Shown here: positions 1 through 11,600 of the stretch, piece after piece | How the letters are laid out: every line of letters begins with the position of its first letter | How positions within the stretch are numbered: the first letter of the stretch is position 1 | Assembly (NCBI GenBank): GCA_017979445.1 | Contig: CM030719.1 | Span: forward strand, 24,357,996 to 24,421,995 | Source: Akebia trifoliata | Taxonomy: Eukaryota > Streptophyta > Magnoliopsida > Ranunculales > Lardizabalaceae | DNA length: 64,000 bases | Direction of reading: 5' to 3' | Translations under genes and position numbers: made by a program | The notes under the pieces: model-generated | Database searches by the model: none | What the model was told of the DNA's origin: nothing | Seen by the model: only the letters and a program-made list of their open reading frames with translations

Positions 1-94
1 TTTTGTTTAGAAGTAAATATACCGTAATAGGCATTCAATGGCTATGTGTCATGTCTACAGGGAACCATGCATCCAATTTCATCTCATTTTGACC

Positions 95-375
95 TTTTTT
101 TTTTATATTGGTAAGTTGGGGTCAAAGAGCCCCTACCTTTTTATTAATCATCTCTTTTTAGCATAGATACAAGTCAAATCGTCATAGAGAATTTTCCCCA
201 GCTCACGAGGAATGAAAAAAATCATCCTCTAATACAAAAAGTGCATTTCTATAGGAACCTAGAGGTGCAAGAAAATCGGCAGCCCTATTTGTTTCTTTCC
301 AAAAAAAACTCGTACACACATTAACTAAATTTCTCTGCAAGTAGTCAGATCTCTTCAATTTAATCTACATGTTTT
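95..375 (-). pseudogene. L1-type LINE 3' end fragment (RNase H tail)
   Basis: Read on the minus strand, this stretch encodes the end of a plant L1 LINE ORF2. The frame contains FFWKETNRAADFLAPLGSY, which matches the RNase H C-terminus of the better-preserved LINE at 28513-29731 (FLWRETNRAADYLAKLGTY). It is followed by a stop, the 3'UTR phrase ending in TTACCAATAT, and a poly(A) tail that appears as a T run at 95-104. The copy is 5'-truncated to under 300 bp, which is usual for LINE insertions, and has no coding capacity. Confidence 0.75.
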
Positions 376-1320
376 CAAGAACAATTAATTAAACTCCTTT
401 TTTATACTCTTTATCGCATAAAAGAGAATATGAGCTCATTAAAATCCACTACAATTAACCTAATTCTGATCTTATTTTGATTATATAGAATCTCTTTTTT
501 ATAACTCGTAAATCTTTTATGAGAGATTTTTTAATACATATATCTCATTGCTTGCTAAAAGGACCAAAGAAAAAAAAAAAAAAAAAAAAACTTAAAGGTT
601 GAAGATGTGGAGAAAATTTTTTACCCAACTGATTGTAGATGAATGGTTTGGAGGAATGAAAAGTTCGGATATTTTTGGCTTAAGGTTGACGATGAGCATA
701 TTTATGGAAATTTTTTCTAGCCAATTAGTAGTCCAGGGATGCATATCATAAGTTTGTGCCCGACTAAAATTTTGGGTTTTAAGTTTTAACCAAACCCAAA
801 ACCTTGGTTCTGTGCCCCTTTTATTGGTTAATAGTTTAGAATGCGGTCTCTAAGATTAAAATTAATTGAAAATCGAAACCAATAAAAATTGATAGGAATC
901 AAAAATTGTTACTGTTTACGAAGAAATTTTTTCATGGTTGCATCTGGAAGTAATAGGAACAAAAATTGATAATATTTAATGATTCTGGTTCCTTCAAAAA
1001 CTAAACCGACTCATTGACACCCCTAGACTTACCTCATACATGAAAATTTGAAAAATGGTGTATTTATTCTAAGGATAACTGTACTCATAGTTGATGAATG
1101 AGGATGCTGGTTTCTTCTAGACGAATTCGTAGTTCGGCCTTACATGCAATGTGTTTGCAAGCATATATAGTAATCAAGATTGGATTTTTCAATTATTTGA
1201 CAGGGTTCAATTTGGGGATAATAGAAACGATCTTTGGGTTTCTTCTCAAACCCATTGTCTTCAACCCCTATTTGGTGTACATTATGATAAAATAAAGAAT
1301 AAAAGCATAAATCTTGGTAA
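376..1320. other. No gene seen; AT-rich unannotated sequence
   Basis: I see no coding frame, RNA gene or recognisable repeat end here. A 20-base A run lies near 569-590. The only open frames are short and lack conserved motifs. Confidence 0.5.
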
Positions 1321-2560
1321 GTAAGGAGCGATCCACGGAGACAACACTGATCAGATGTTATTTTTACTTCCAATCCGATTTGGATTTACGTAACTAATTT
1401 TAAAAATATTTGCAATAATAAACTATTTAAAATACACAAAATTAAGATAGTTAAAATACTACAAAAAAGCGTAGATCGGTCTGATCCACCATCACAAGTT
1501 TTATTAATAGTTTTACGATTTTCTATTTATCTCGATCCATTAAACAAAGTTAATGTTTGTAGATAAGAAAATTAAACAATTATATTAGAAAGGAAATTCA
1601 AATAATGTGACTAACATATTAAGTTGAGATTATAGGATAATTATTAAATAATCTCTTTGAAGCATACTTTAGCTTGAACTTATTTAAAAATAAACTATCA
1701 AAACTGAAGAACAAGTAATATTAATTCTGATAATATTTACTTAAGAATATCACAATAAAAAAATAAGGCATTATTATGAAAACAATAAAGAGATTAATAA
1801 AAACTTGCTCAGGCTTCTTTGACCGATCTAGCAGAGAGTTTAACCAACAGTTATCGTAAGAACAGTAAAGAATAGAAATATAACAACAAAAGAGAAAGTA
1901 AAGATGAGAGAATAGAAGTCTTCTTTTATTGCTCTTGATTCTAAAACTGGCAGAGTTTCTTTGATTACAACTTCTTAAAATAAAAAGCTAAAATAAAAAC
2001 AAAAGAAAGAACTCCTAAAATTCTAGATATACATTTATAGATCTCCCTGTCTTACAAATATCCTTTAAGTTCTAGTCTAGTCTCCTATTTATAGAGATAA
2101 GATTAGGGTTTCTAGGGTTCGAGCCCTTCTGTAAACACAAAAATTATAAAACCCTTATTTAATACGAATAATTTTCAACTGCAAACCTATTGTACGAATC
2201 TCGAGATTTAACTCTCCGATATGACTATGCCGCCCTAGTCAATGTGGGTGCAACAGTCAAAATGGGTCCAATGGACTTGGGTTTTATTCAATTGACTTCT
2301 CCCTAGTCTTTGATGGCAAATGACTTCTTTGTATTTTCTGAATTGTTTATAGAAATTTGCGACTTTTTCATATTACATGAAAATAACAGTAATTAATTTT
2401 AAAATACATCATTTTATTGTAATCAATAATTATTATGGATTAATAATGAATTATATCTAATTAGAAGATTTTCTATAAAATTTACTGATAAAGTCTATGT
2501 AATTAGGGTTCTAGAAATCACTTTTAGACCCTTATCAACTTCCTCCCTAAAATTCCTATC
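1321..2560 (-). repeat. Degenerate LTR-like region, minus orientation
   Basis: On the minus strand this stretch has the order expected of an LTR: a TATA box (CTATAAATAGG, complement of about 2085-2097), then a transcribed region with AATAAA-like signals near 1940, then a GTTGTCTCCGTGGATCG phrase (complement of about 1330-1350). That phrase resembles the 'TCTCTGTGGGAACGATAC' end region of the gypsy LTR at 39330-39360. No primer-binding site, terminal TG/CA pair or target duplication was found, so the boundaries are guesses. It could instead be a host promoter remnant. Confidence 0.3.
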
Positions 2561-3163
2561 TTGTTCTTGAAATTTGAAGGTGAAAGTAGATTAACAGTCT
2601 AGGTTAAAGAAAAAAAAATGTTATCCTACATATTCAACAATTAATCAATAAATTGTTGACTAATTTGTCAACTCATTGATTTAATCAGTCGATCCTTATT
2701 CGAATTAAAGTTTTACAAATTTCAAGAAATATATATTCAAAAAGAATTTTGTGACTATGGCTGGGACTAGATTTGGGATGAGAATGCCATCAACTAAATG
2801 TTCATCATCAATAAGATGATAAGTGGTTTATTGCCATAGATTTTGGTATGGAACTTATTCAAAAGATTTGATTGTAAAATACTGAACTTTTTTACCTACG
2901 TTACAATCAAAGGTCAATGATAATATCGATTTTGGGAGATAGAGTCTGCAAAGGATGTGCCAAATGCCACATGCACCACAAAGGAAATAGGGGCTCAAAT
3001 AGTTATCCACCCATTTGCTGTATGGGATCAGTAGAAGGACTACATTTTCTTGGTAGTAGACTATACTTGAGTGGGAAGATGATAGTGACTTGAGAGAGTA
3101 GTGGTCTCTTTCTCATTGAAATCTTATGGATGGAAAAACTACAATAAGAGTACCACAAAATGC
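2561..3163. other. No gene seen
   Basis: AT-rich sequence with only short open frames and no motif I recognise. The right edge is set by the start of the duplicated block. Confidence 0.45.
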
Positions 3164-4168
3164 CATATTTCTCATTCACTAGGCCCATAACCTTTATGAC
3201 TGTTGTCCTCCTCCAAGTGGTCCTACAAACAAAAAATTGACATCACCGATGAATTCTAGTCATCGAACCAAGCAATTAAGTTGATTATTGTAACAATTGG
3301 ATCTGAATATTATTTGAAGCTCTCAAATCAACGTCTTAAAATCACAATCATTCAAATTTTTATTTTTATTTTTATGTGCATTTCCACCATGGGTGTGGGC
3401 AAAACAATATAAAGGTCAACAATTAAAATCCAAATTATCGTGACATGAGGAAATTTTGAGGTGTGATAACATCATACAATAGCTCTCATACAAGTTGATA
3501 CAGGACATGTTAATGTCATTTTAATTCATGTGGGGATGCCTAAGGACATGTAGTGTGAACCACCTACATTATTATGCTGTTAAAAAACAGAGAATAAGGT
3601 CCTACCTCTTGAATAGAGGTTACCAAGCTGAAAAGAATGCCATTGACTTGAGAGTATGGGCCCCAATCATTTGAACTTATATAAGATGAGGCCCACTATG
3701 TGAAAACTGGAAAATTTGACCCAAAAAAAATAAAAAAATTGATGGGCCAAAGCCCACGAAATTTAAAAACTGAATTTTGACCATTTAGGACCATCAAAAT
3801 TCTAGATATTCCCAGATTTGACGGCTTAGAGCTTTTCTACCATCCTTCATTAATTTGGCAGTTTTGGCCTGTCGAAAAAAATAAATTTTGACAATGAAAA
3901 ATTCAATCACTTTGTCAATAAAATTTTATGAAATTTGACTGCCCAGGGCTGTCAAATTTGGGCTTTTTTAGTATTATGGCCCACAGCTTAGCCCAATATG
4001 AAAAATCCAAATTAATCATAGAATCGTAAAATCCAAATTGCTTTGTGAAGCTTATATGTCAGTGGGTCCATCCTAGAGGTATCTCAAGGAAATGCCCTCT
4101 CGAGCTTTATTCTAAATTAATTCTGTAATTTTCTTGTTTAACGAAAACCAAACAATAGAAACTAAAAG
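3164..4168. repeat. Segmental duplication, copy A, left part
   Basis: This block is repeated almost base for base at 49405-50397; both begin CATATTTCTCATTCACTAGG and run through the same sequence to GAAACCAAACAATAG-type sequence near the end. In copy B the homology continues directly into sequence that here lies 21 kb downstream (25126 onward). Diverged relatives of its central part (a GTGTGAACCACCTACAT phrase followed by CCTACCTCTTGAATAGAGG) occur near 23875 and 44450, so the block itself contains an older dispersed repeat. No gene is visible. Confidence 0.85.
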
Positions 4169-4974
4169 TAAGAAAGTTGATTGAGTTCGTTTGGACATCC
4201 CCGACGATTTTGGATTATAAACCCAATTAGGAGTATTCAAATGGAATGTGCCAAAAGGGTTGGGACAGAAAAGGTATCCAAAATACCGTTAATTGAAATG
4301 TTAATAAAAGCAGCTATGAATTGATACATTTCATATTGTAATAATAGAAGTCATGGCTTTGAACATATTTGAATACAGAAATAATATTCCTTTAGCCGAT
4401 CTCAATTGTTTTGAACACAGTTTTAATGATGAAAATTTAAAAAGTTCATATTAGAACCAATATTGACTGGTCTCTACTCTGTATTTCCTCTAATTTTCAT
4501 GTGGTACATGCTAAAGAAATTTAGGAAATTATTATTATTTTTTTTTACAAATGTGTGTACAATAATCTTTGTGATTTCGACAAATGTGATGTCGAAGTTT
4601 GTTTTTGTCCATAAATGAGTCTTCTAAGTAGAGAATATTATCTTATTATCTCAAATAGTGAAGATAAGAACTATTTCTTCGAGAGAGATTCAAATATTAT
4701 GTAATTTTCTTCTCAAAGACATCTGCAAACATTTGTTCCTTGAATTTCAGTAGGTATTTTTTTTAATCATCATGCAGAGAATCGCTGTAAAATATTTTTA
4801 TATATTTTATTATTTCAATATTTATTATTTACTATATATTATATTTTATGATTGTTTTTATTTAAAATTTGGACTGATATACTATTTATTTTATTTAAAT
4901 CTTAAAATATTTTAACATTATAGTTGCAGCTGTAACTTGGACGCTATATTCATTTATATATGCTTGGAATTAGC
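4169..4974. other. No gene seen
   Basis: AT-rich spacer between the duplicated block and a LINE fragment. No coding frame or repeat end recognised. Confidence 0.4.
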
Positions 4975-5310
4975 AAGTTTTTTTTATTTTATCGGTAAGC
5001 TGGGGTTGTCCAATCAAATAAAAAACTAACAAGAATGCAAGCATATTTGATCTTCTACTACAATTCTCGCAAGTTCTTGAAGAATTAAGTACCCTTGAAT
5101 TTGCATATTTGAGACTTTCTTTGATTGCCGTTAGTTCGATACTCATAATATCATCATCAATCACAGTCAACCAGTCCGCAAAGATATAAAAAAAAAAGAT
5201 ATAAAGGGGAAAGAAAGAGGGTGAGATATCGAGGAAAAGAGTCGTTGAAGATAAACTTGTTTGTAGCCATCTTGCATCAATTATAAAGGAGAGATATGTG
5301 GAGTTCTTCA
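4975..5310 (-). pseudogene. L1-type LINE 3' fragment with internal deletion
   Basis: The minus-strand frame reads DDIMSIELTAIKESLKYA, matching the RNase H segment ADDIIQIELQAILEAMRYA of the LINE at 28513. It then jumps directly to sequence equivalent to the ORF end (CAAGAACTT..GAGAATTGT) and to the LINE 3' tail (CCCCAGCTTACCGATAAAAT). About 200 bp of the RNase H domain are therefore missing. It is a dead 5'-truncated copy with its poly(A) end at the left. Confidence 0.7.
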
Positions 5311-5735
5311 ACTCTATGTTAGTGTTTGAATTGAAGTGGAAGAATACGATTGAAAGCGGATTCCTTGATACGTTTGAAATAGAGGAAACTTTATATCCTC
5401 AAGTGAATAATCTTCTAAATTTGAAACCCAATTTTCCAACCTAAGAAACTACGATCTCTTTAAAATAGAGTTTTGAATGAGTTGAATTTGTTACATGTGG
5501 TACACGAAAACAAACAGATTTAATTCCATACATCTCCTGCACACCGACTCTAACATGTTATTCCAACACATTAGCTTGTGAGCTTAGTTTTCCTCACATG
5601 GAATTTAATTCCCACCTAATTTCCCTTATGCTTGTGTTATGTCATCACAAAGAAAAAAGTTTATAACCTATTGTGGGTCTTACACTTGTTAGCTAAAAGT
5701 CGAATTTTCAAATACAACTATTCCTTTTTGGCTTG
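5311..5735. other. Pre-insertion flank of the Athila-like element
   Basis: No coding sequence recognised. The last five bases, ACACC, are the left target duplication of the next element (5736-5740). Confidence 0.4.
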
Positions 5736-5740
5736 ACACC
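5736..5740. repeat. Target-site duplication, left (ACACC)
   Basis: ACACC directly precedes the 5' LTR and is repeated at 18251-18255 directly after the 3' LTR. A 5-bp duplication is normal for Ty3/gypsy integrases. Confidence 0.95.
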
Positions 5741-7028
5741 TGATAAGGTCCTAATTATTCAATTTTGGGACCACAATTGCACTAAGATTACCATTACATA
5801 AATGTTAGTTTCTTTAAATAATTGTAAAATTATTTTATTTATCAAAATTAATAAAGCTAATGATATATTAGTGTTAATTGTAGCGCACGTGGAAGCCAAC
5901 AAATCGCGAAACAATTACGGTTACAATACACGAGCCGAAAGGAAGCATCCAGAAAAACCTCGAAGGATTTGGGCGCCACGTCACCGCGTCGCGGCTAGCC
6001 ATGACCGCGCCGCGGTCATTTCGAGGAATTGGCCCTCGAGATTTTCACAGAAGCTTCTAGAAGCTTCGGTGGTTGTAACTGAATGGGTAGTTTGAAGCGA
6101 ATCATCCGAAAAGTTAACCCGATTGCCCGAATACGAACATTATAAATTTGAGGGTTGATTTTAGAGAAGGGTCTCTCTCCTTGCTCTCTTCTTCTCCAAT
6201 TTTTTATTGTTCCTCTCTCTAATTTGCTGTAATTTTCTATTGAGAGATCTCTTGAGTGTAGTGAGAACATCAAGAGTGTTCAATTATTTTTCTTTGTAAA
6301 TTGTTGGGAGAGCTATAAAAGAAGAATTCGGATCGATCATCATCTTCATCTTCTTCACCTATTCTCTCTTTTCTCTTTTATTGTTTTTCTGCAATTACAA
6401 TGCTTGCAATGATTGGCTAAATTCTCATTAGAGAAGTTAAGGAAGCCATAGCAAATTAATCCCTCTAGTGTAGATTTAAATTCTTGCTTGCTTACATGTT
6501 TTAATTCCGAAAATTCTATTATGATTAAGGTAATCCAACTTATAATTTTGATCCAACTTAGATAGCCATTACTTAGATAAGTTCAAGAATGGCTATGCTA
6601 TGTGAATAATCAGAATATAAATTGGGCAATCTCCATCATATTAGGATTTTCATGAATAGCTTCTAATTTCTTTCAAAAATTTAATTGATCCATCTTCCGA
6701 TCCATGAGCAATGACTTGCTCCATGGATTGAGTTAATTTCAGAATTTATCTACACTATGGATTACTTGCAAAGGTTTACTTGACCTCTCTAATCCCTCTC
6801 TCTTAGAATTTTAATCTTTATTTTCTGTTTAGATTGCAATTTAGTTTCTACTACAACTTTGCTTTGTTTTTAAAACTAATCTGTTTTTGTTTCTAAATTC
6901 TGTTTTGGCATTTTTATCCGAATGAATCCTTGAATTCTCATTGTCCCTGTGGAACGAATTCGACTTGCCCAAAGTCTTAGTTCACATCTTTATATCTGCA
7001 TTTCTATTGCAAGCTTTACAATCGATCA
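5741..7028 (+). repeat. 5' LTR of the Athila-like element
   Basis: It starts TGATAAGGTC and ends CAATCGATCA, the same ends as the 3' LTR at a fixed offset of 11,222 bp. It carries a GC-rich segment with ACCGCGCCGCGGT at 6004-6016, a TATA box at 6141, a CT-rich leader, and a second TATA-like CTATAAAAG near 6314. A diverged, truncated relative lies at 59293-60142. Confidence 0.95.
6141..6147 (+). promoter_or_regulatory. Candidate TATA box of the 5' LTR
   Basis: TATAAAT is followed 25-90 bp downstream by a CT-rich stretch (about 6172-6235), the typical arrangement around a plant transcription start. The same box lies at 17363 in the 3' LTR. An alternative TATA-like site, CTATAAAAG, is near 6314. 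Confidence 0.5.
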
Positions 7029-7031
7029 AAA

Positions 7032-7050
7032 TGGCGCCGCTGCTGGGGAC
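7032..7050 (+). other. Primer-binding site (tRNA-Asp-like)
   Basis: TGGCGCCGCTGCTGGGGAC begins three bases after the LTR end. Athila elements typically use a site of the form TGGCGCCGTTGCCGGGGA, complementary to tRNA-Asp, so this copy differs at a few positions. Confidence 0.85.
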
Positions 7051-8239
7051 AGCGAGTTGATTCATTCTTCAATTCGGAAAGTATCCGAAACAGTTTCCGA
7101 AACAGAACCGAATGTGTTTTGCTTGAAACAGAAGCCAAACGAACAAAAAAAAAATTTTGAAAAAAATTTCATTACAATCCTCAGGATATCAGAAACCATT
7201 TCCAATTTGAAAAATCGATTTTCATCAAAATTTTACCGCGCCGCGGTTACCCCTTGGTGCGCCGCGGTGACGTGGCAACATTTTCTGCTGATTTTTGTTG
7301 GACAAGTTTCTGACATCATGGACATTGTAATGGTCATATTGGTTTTTTTTTCTTAGTATTCTGATTTGAATAATTTTGTTCTGTTCAGGTGAAGGACTCG
7401 ACGGAAGGCGACACGTGGAATTTTTTTATCCACTAAATTGGTTTTATCACCAAGAAGATCAGCACATTCAAATTTTCTCTGCATTTTTATTTTTCTTAGA
7501 AAACAATTTGTATTAGGTACTTGAATTTGTATTAAATTTTAATTTCATCCGAGAGGGCTCGGATTGTAATAGATTTAGGGACGGACGATAGTGGGACGAA
7601 ACTATCTCAGCCCCTCGGGTTCGTACACCAAGTTTGGTGTTGGTGGCCCGAGTCGACTCAACTCGATCATCCCCCGTCTAGAACGGGAGGTAAATTTCGA
7701 AACACTCACGCATCACTCGCTAGTGAGTTTCTGTATTGCTTTTGAGTGACTAATTTGTACACATTGGATTGCACCTAGTAACAAGGGCACCCTTACGAGG
7801 ATGGCACCATAAGATAAGAATCGGAGTTCATTACCGATATCTTGCCCTTCTAGGAAAATCAAATTCACAGCAAATTAATTAATTAAAATTTGATTAGACT
7901 GGACTCTAGGTTCCATCGAGCTCATTAAGCAAAGCTAATCAAAAGTTGCACCAATTGCACTTCTTGATCGTGAACAGTGCCTAGCGCAATCTTGCTCTGT
8001 AGTTCTACGTGAATTCAGGGGATAGACTACGTCTATTCAAGACGAGAGGTGATCTAAGAGTGCCCTTGCTCAGCATTGTGCGCCACCTCTCCTCTGGAGA
8101 TTAAACTGGCTGTTCCGATTTCAGAGATTTGGGTTGGAGGCTTTGATTAATCCTTTGAACCAGTTAGGAGCTGTCTAGTACTAGGCACCCAGTTCTCACG
8201 TGTGAATTTCTCCCTCCTATTGTGTGCAATTTGTAGTGT
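7051..8239 (+). other. 5' untranslated leader of the retrotransposon
   Basis: About 1.2 kb between the primer site and the gag start with no convincing gene. It holds another copy of ACCGCGCCGCGGT (7235-7247) and a half copy, GCGCCGCGGT, ending at 7268. In the gag frame a TAG stop sits two codons before the ATG at 8240, which fixes that ATG as the furthest upstream start. Confidence 0.6.
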
Positions 8240-8698
8240 ATGTTAGGTAGGAGATCGCAGAAAAATCCAATTGTATTTGATCCAGAGATCACAAGGTCTC
8301 ACCCTCTACCTAAGGTTAGAAGAGAAAGCAACACCGTTCTCACTCCACCAATCCCAGAAATGGATCCACATCCACTTCCACCTCATCACATCCATGAGGA
8401 TCAACGAACACTCAATGAGTTGTTCGCACCTATTACTGCCAACCCTCCATCATGTATAATTTTACCTGCCGCTAACGTGGCACAATTTGAAATTCGGGCA
8501 GCCACCATCAATATGCTGCCCAAATTCCACGGTTTCGAAAGCGAACAACCGTACAATCACCTCAATAAATTCTTGACCTTATGCCAGACATTCAAAAATG
8601 GTCACCTCGACGATGAGAATGTCAAGCTTAGGTTATTCCCGCTCTCTCTCGAAGACCATGCTGCGGCTTGGTTAAACTCTTTGTCCTCCAACTCTATC
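8240..8698 (+). CDS. gag: Gag, N-terminal part (frame broken near 8699)
   Basis: This is the nucleocapsid/capsid polyprotein start of the Athila-like element, which would package element RNA in cytoplasmic particles. The first about 153 codons hold the N-terminal arm and the start of the retrotransposon Gag domain ([20 protein letters not shown], then [17 protein letters not shown]). The frame then fails: the equivalent of the conserved SITTWDE motif has lost one base, or four, so translation runs off-frame into about 55 unrelated residues. The rest of Gag continues in the frame starting at 8668. The second element at 39529 loses frame in nearly the same place. Confidence 0.85.
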
Positions 8699-11600
8699 AC
8701 TGGGATGAGTTGTCGAGAAAATTCATGGCCAAATTCTTCCCTATGGCGAAGACGGAACAATTCAAAAATGCCATTCGGAACTTTAAGGGAAGACCGGATG
8801 AAGAATTCTCCCAGACTTGGGAAAGGTTCAATGACCTTCTTGTTAAGTGTCCACATCATGGGATAGACAAAGCCCAATTAGTTAATTTCTTTTACCGAGG
8901 TCTCCCAACAGCCCAGCGTATTCTTCTCGAGTCTATGCATCAGGGTAAATTCATGAATCAAACTCCTAATCAAGCTTATGAATTCTTAGTCGAATTGGCT
9001 GAGAATGCTCGAAATTGGAGCACAAACATAGGAGATTTCGATAGAGGAGATTTAGGAGCCAAGAAGCCGGGCATGTATGAGGTTAAGTCTGACCCTGAAC
9101 TTAAGAGTGTCATGAATAGCCTTGTGAGTAGCCTACAAAGTCTCAACAAAAAGTTTGACGCCTTCAGTGTCAAAACCAACTTTCAAGAAGCCACTCCAAT
9201 TCTACAAGTCGCCACAGAGACATTTTCATCATGTCAGCTGTGTGAGAATTTCAATCATTCTACAGAGAATTGTCCCACCTTGACTCTCTCGCAGTCAGAG
9301 CAAGCCAATGCTGTTGGAAATTACAACACGTATAGGAAACCCACTCCTAACTCTTATAGTCAGACGTACCATCCCGATAATAGGTTTCACCCCAGTTTCT
9401 CCTATCGACAAAGTGAACCTATCCAATCAGGAGGTCCTCCAGGGTTTCAGAAAAATTTCAATCGTCAAACTCATGCCAGTGCGAACCTATCTTTGGTTCC
9501 GCAGCCATCCTATTCTTCACATCAAAATTCTGATCAACGGGCGATCGTTGTCGACCCTATGACCAATTACTCTCCTCCGGTTGCTCAACCAAACTCAGCA
9601 TTAGAATCAATGATGGCTGAGATATTAAAGCAACAACAGCAACTTATACATCAACAAATCCAAACTACCCAGAGCCAGTCTCAGACCAACCAGGTCACTG
9701 CGCAAGCAATCAAAAATTTAGAGGTTCAAATGGGTCAGTTAGCTTCATCCATAGGAGAGAAAAATAAAGGCCAGTTTCCCAGTCAAACTGTGCCTAATCC
9801 AGCAGGAACTGTTCCAAGAGGACAGTATGAAATCAATAGTCAAGCAGGTCCCTCTAATTCTATCCAAGCCGTCCACACCTTACGATCTGGTAAATTGGTG
9901 GACAATAAAGTTGAAATGCCTGAGGAGGTTCTATCCAAAGAAACAACCTCTAGTGCACCTTCCACAGAAAAAGAAGACCAGTCTAAGGAGACACCTCCTC
10001 CTCTCGAAAGTCGAGTGATCATTCCCAAAGCTCCATTCCCTCATAGACTTCTAGACAACAAAAAGAAAAAACAATTGGAAGGAATTCTAGAAGTGTTCAA
10101 AAACGTTCAAATCAATATTCCCTTCCTTGACGCAATTCGTCAAATTCCCTCATATGCCAAGTTTCTCAAAGATCTCACCACAGTGAAGCGAAAAACTCCT
10201 GTGCCAAGAGAGGCTATGATGACAGCCCAGTCTTCCTGTCTGATTCAGCAGACAATTGTTCCTAAATTCAAGGACCCAGGCTGTCCTACAATTTCTGTGC
10301 ACATTGGAGAAACGATGATTGAGAAATGTCTATTAGATCTTGGGGCTAGTGTGAATCTTCTGCCTTTCTCAGTCTACCAGCAATTAGGTTTAGGTGAACT
10401 TAAACCTACGGATATCACTCTGAGTCTAGCAGATAGATCGGTGAAGATTCCCAAGGGAATAGTGGAGGATGTGATTATCATGGTGAAGGATTTCTACTTT
10501 CCTACCGACTTCGTAGTTCTTGACACTGAACCTGTCATTAACCCAAATTCTCATGTGCCAGTCATCTTAGGAAGACCTTTCTTAGCCACTTCCGATGCAG
10601 TCATCAAGTGTCGCAATGGTATCATGACCCTATCATTTGGGGACATGAAGGTCAAAATGAACGTCTTCCAAAATAAGTTTCAATCTACTGACATGGATGA
10701 TTTGGAAGAAGTCAACATGATCGACACTCTGGTCAGTAGTACGTTCAAAGAAGAGGAGAACAAGGATCCGTTTGAAGAGTATTTTGGCCAATTCGGCCTT
10801 GAGTTCGATACTGAGAAATCCATCAGGGAGGTGAACTCTCTTCTTGAATCTGTCCCTATGATGGATTGGCAGCCAAAAATTCAGAGTCTGTCCTCTCTCT
10901 CGTCATCTCCAATAGTGGAAGAAATTCCAAATCTCGAGTTAAAGCAATTGCCTGATACGCTGAAATACGCATTTTTGGGTAATGCTGAAACCTTTCCTGT
11001 CATTATCTCCCCTACTCTAGAAAAATCACAAGAAAATCGGTTACTTGACGTTCTGCGCGAAAATCGAGAAGCTATTGGGTGGACCATAGCTGATATCAAA
11101 GGCATCAGTCCTTCTGTGGTCATGCATCAAATTCATCTTGAGGAAAATTTCAAACCATCGAGAGAACCACAGAGGCGACTCAATCCGGTGTTACAAGAGG
11201 TCGTCCGAAAAGAAGTCATCAAACTTTTAGATGCGGGTATTATATACCCCATCTCGGATAGTAAATGGGTTAGTCCAGTTCAGGTTGTCCCTAAGAAGTC
11301 GGGTGTCACAGTTGTGACAAATCAGGATAATGAACTCATACCTACTCGAGTTCAAACCGGATGGAGAGTGTGTATAGACTACCGAAAACTGAATACGATG
11401 ACACGTAAGGATCACTTCCCTCTTCCATTCATCGATCAGATGCTTGAACGTTTAGCCGGTCATGCTTATTACTGTTTTCTTGACGGATATTCGGGATACA
11501 ACCAGATCCCAATTGCTCCTGAAGACCAAGAAAAGACAACGTTTACCTGTCCATTTGGGACCTTCGCCTATCGACGTATGCCCTTTGGGCTATGTAATGC

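Noticed and set aside
5802..6273. Open frames of 97 and 85 codons in the LTRs (also 17024-17495)
   Set aside because: They are identical in both LTRs because the LTRs are identical. They lie over the promoter and leader, and the old LTR at 59293 does not preserve the 97-codon frame.
6949..7356. A 135-codon frame spanning the LTR end and primer site
   Set aside because: It crosses the LTR/primer-site boundary and has no similarity to element proteins.
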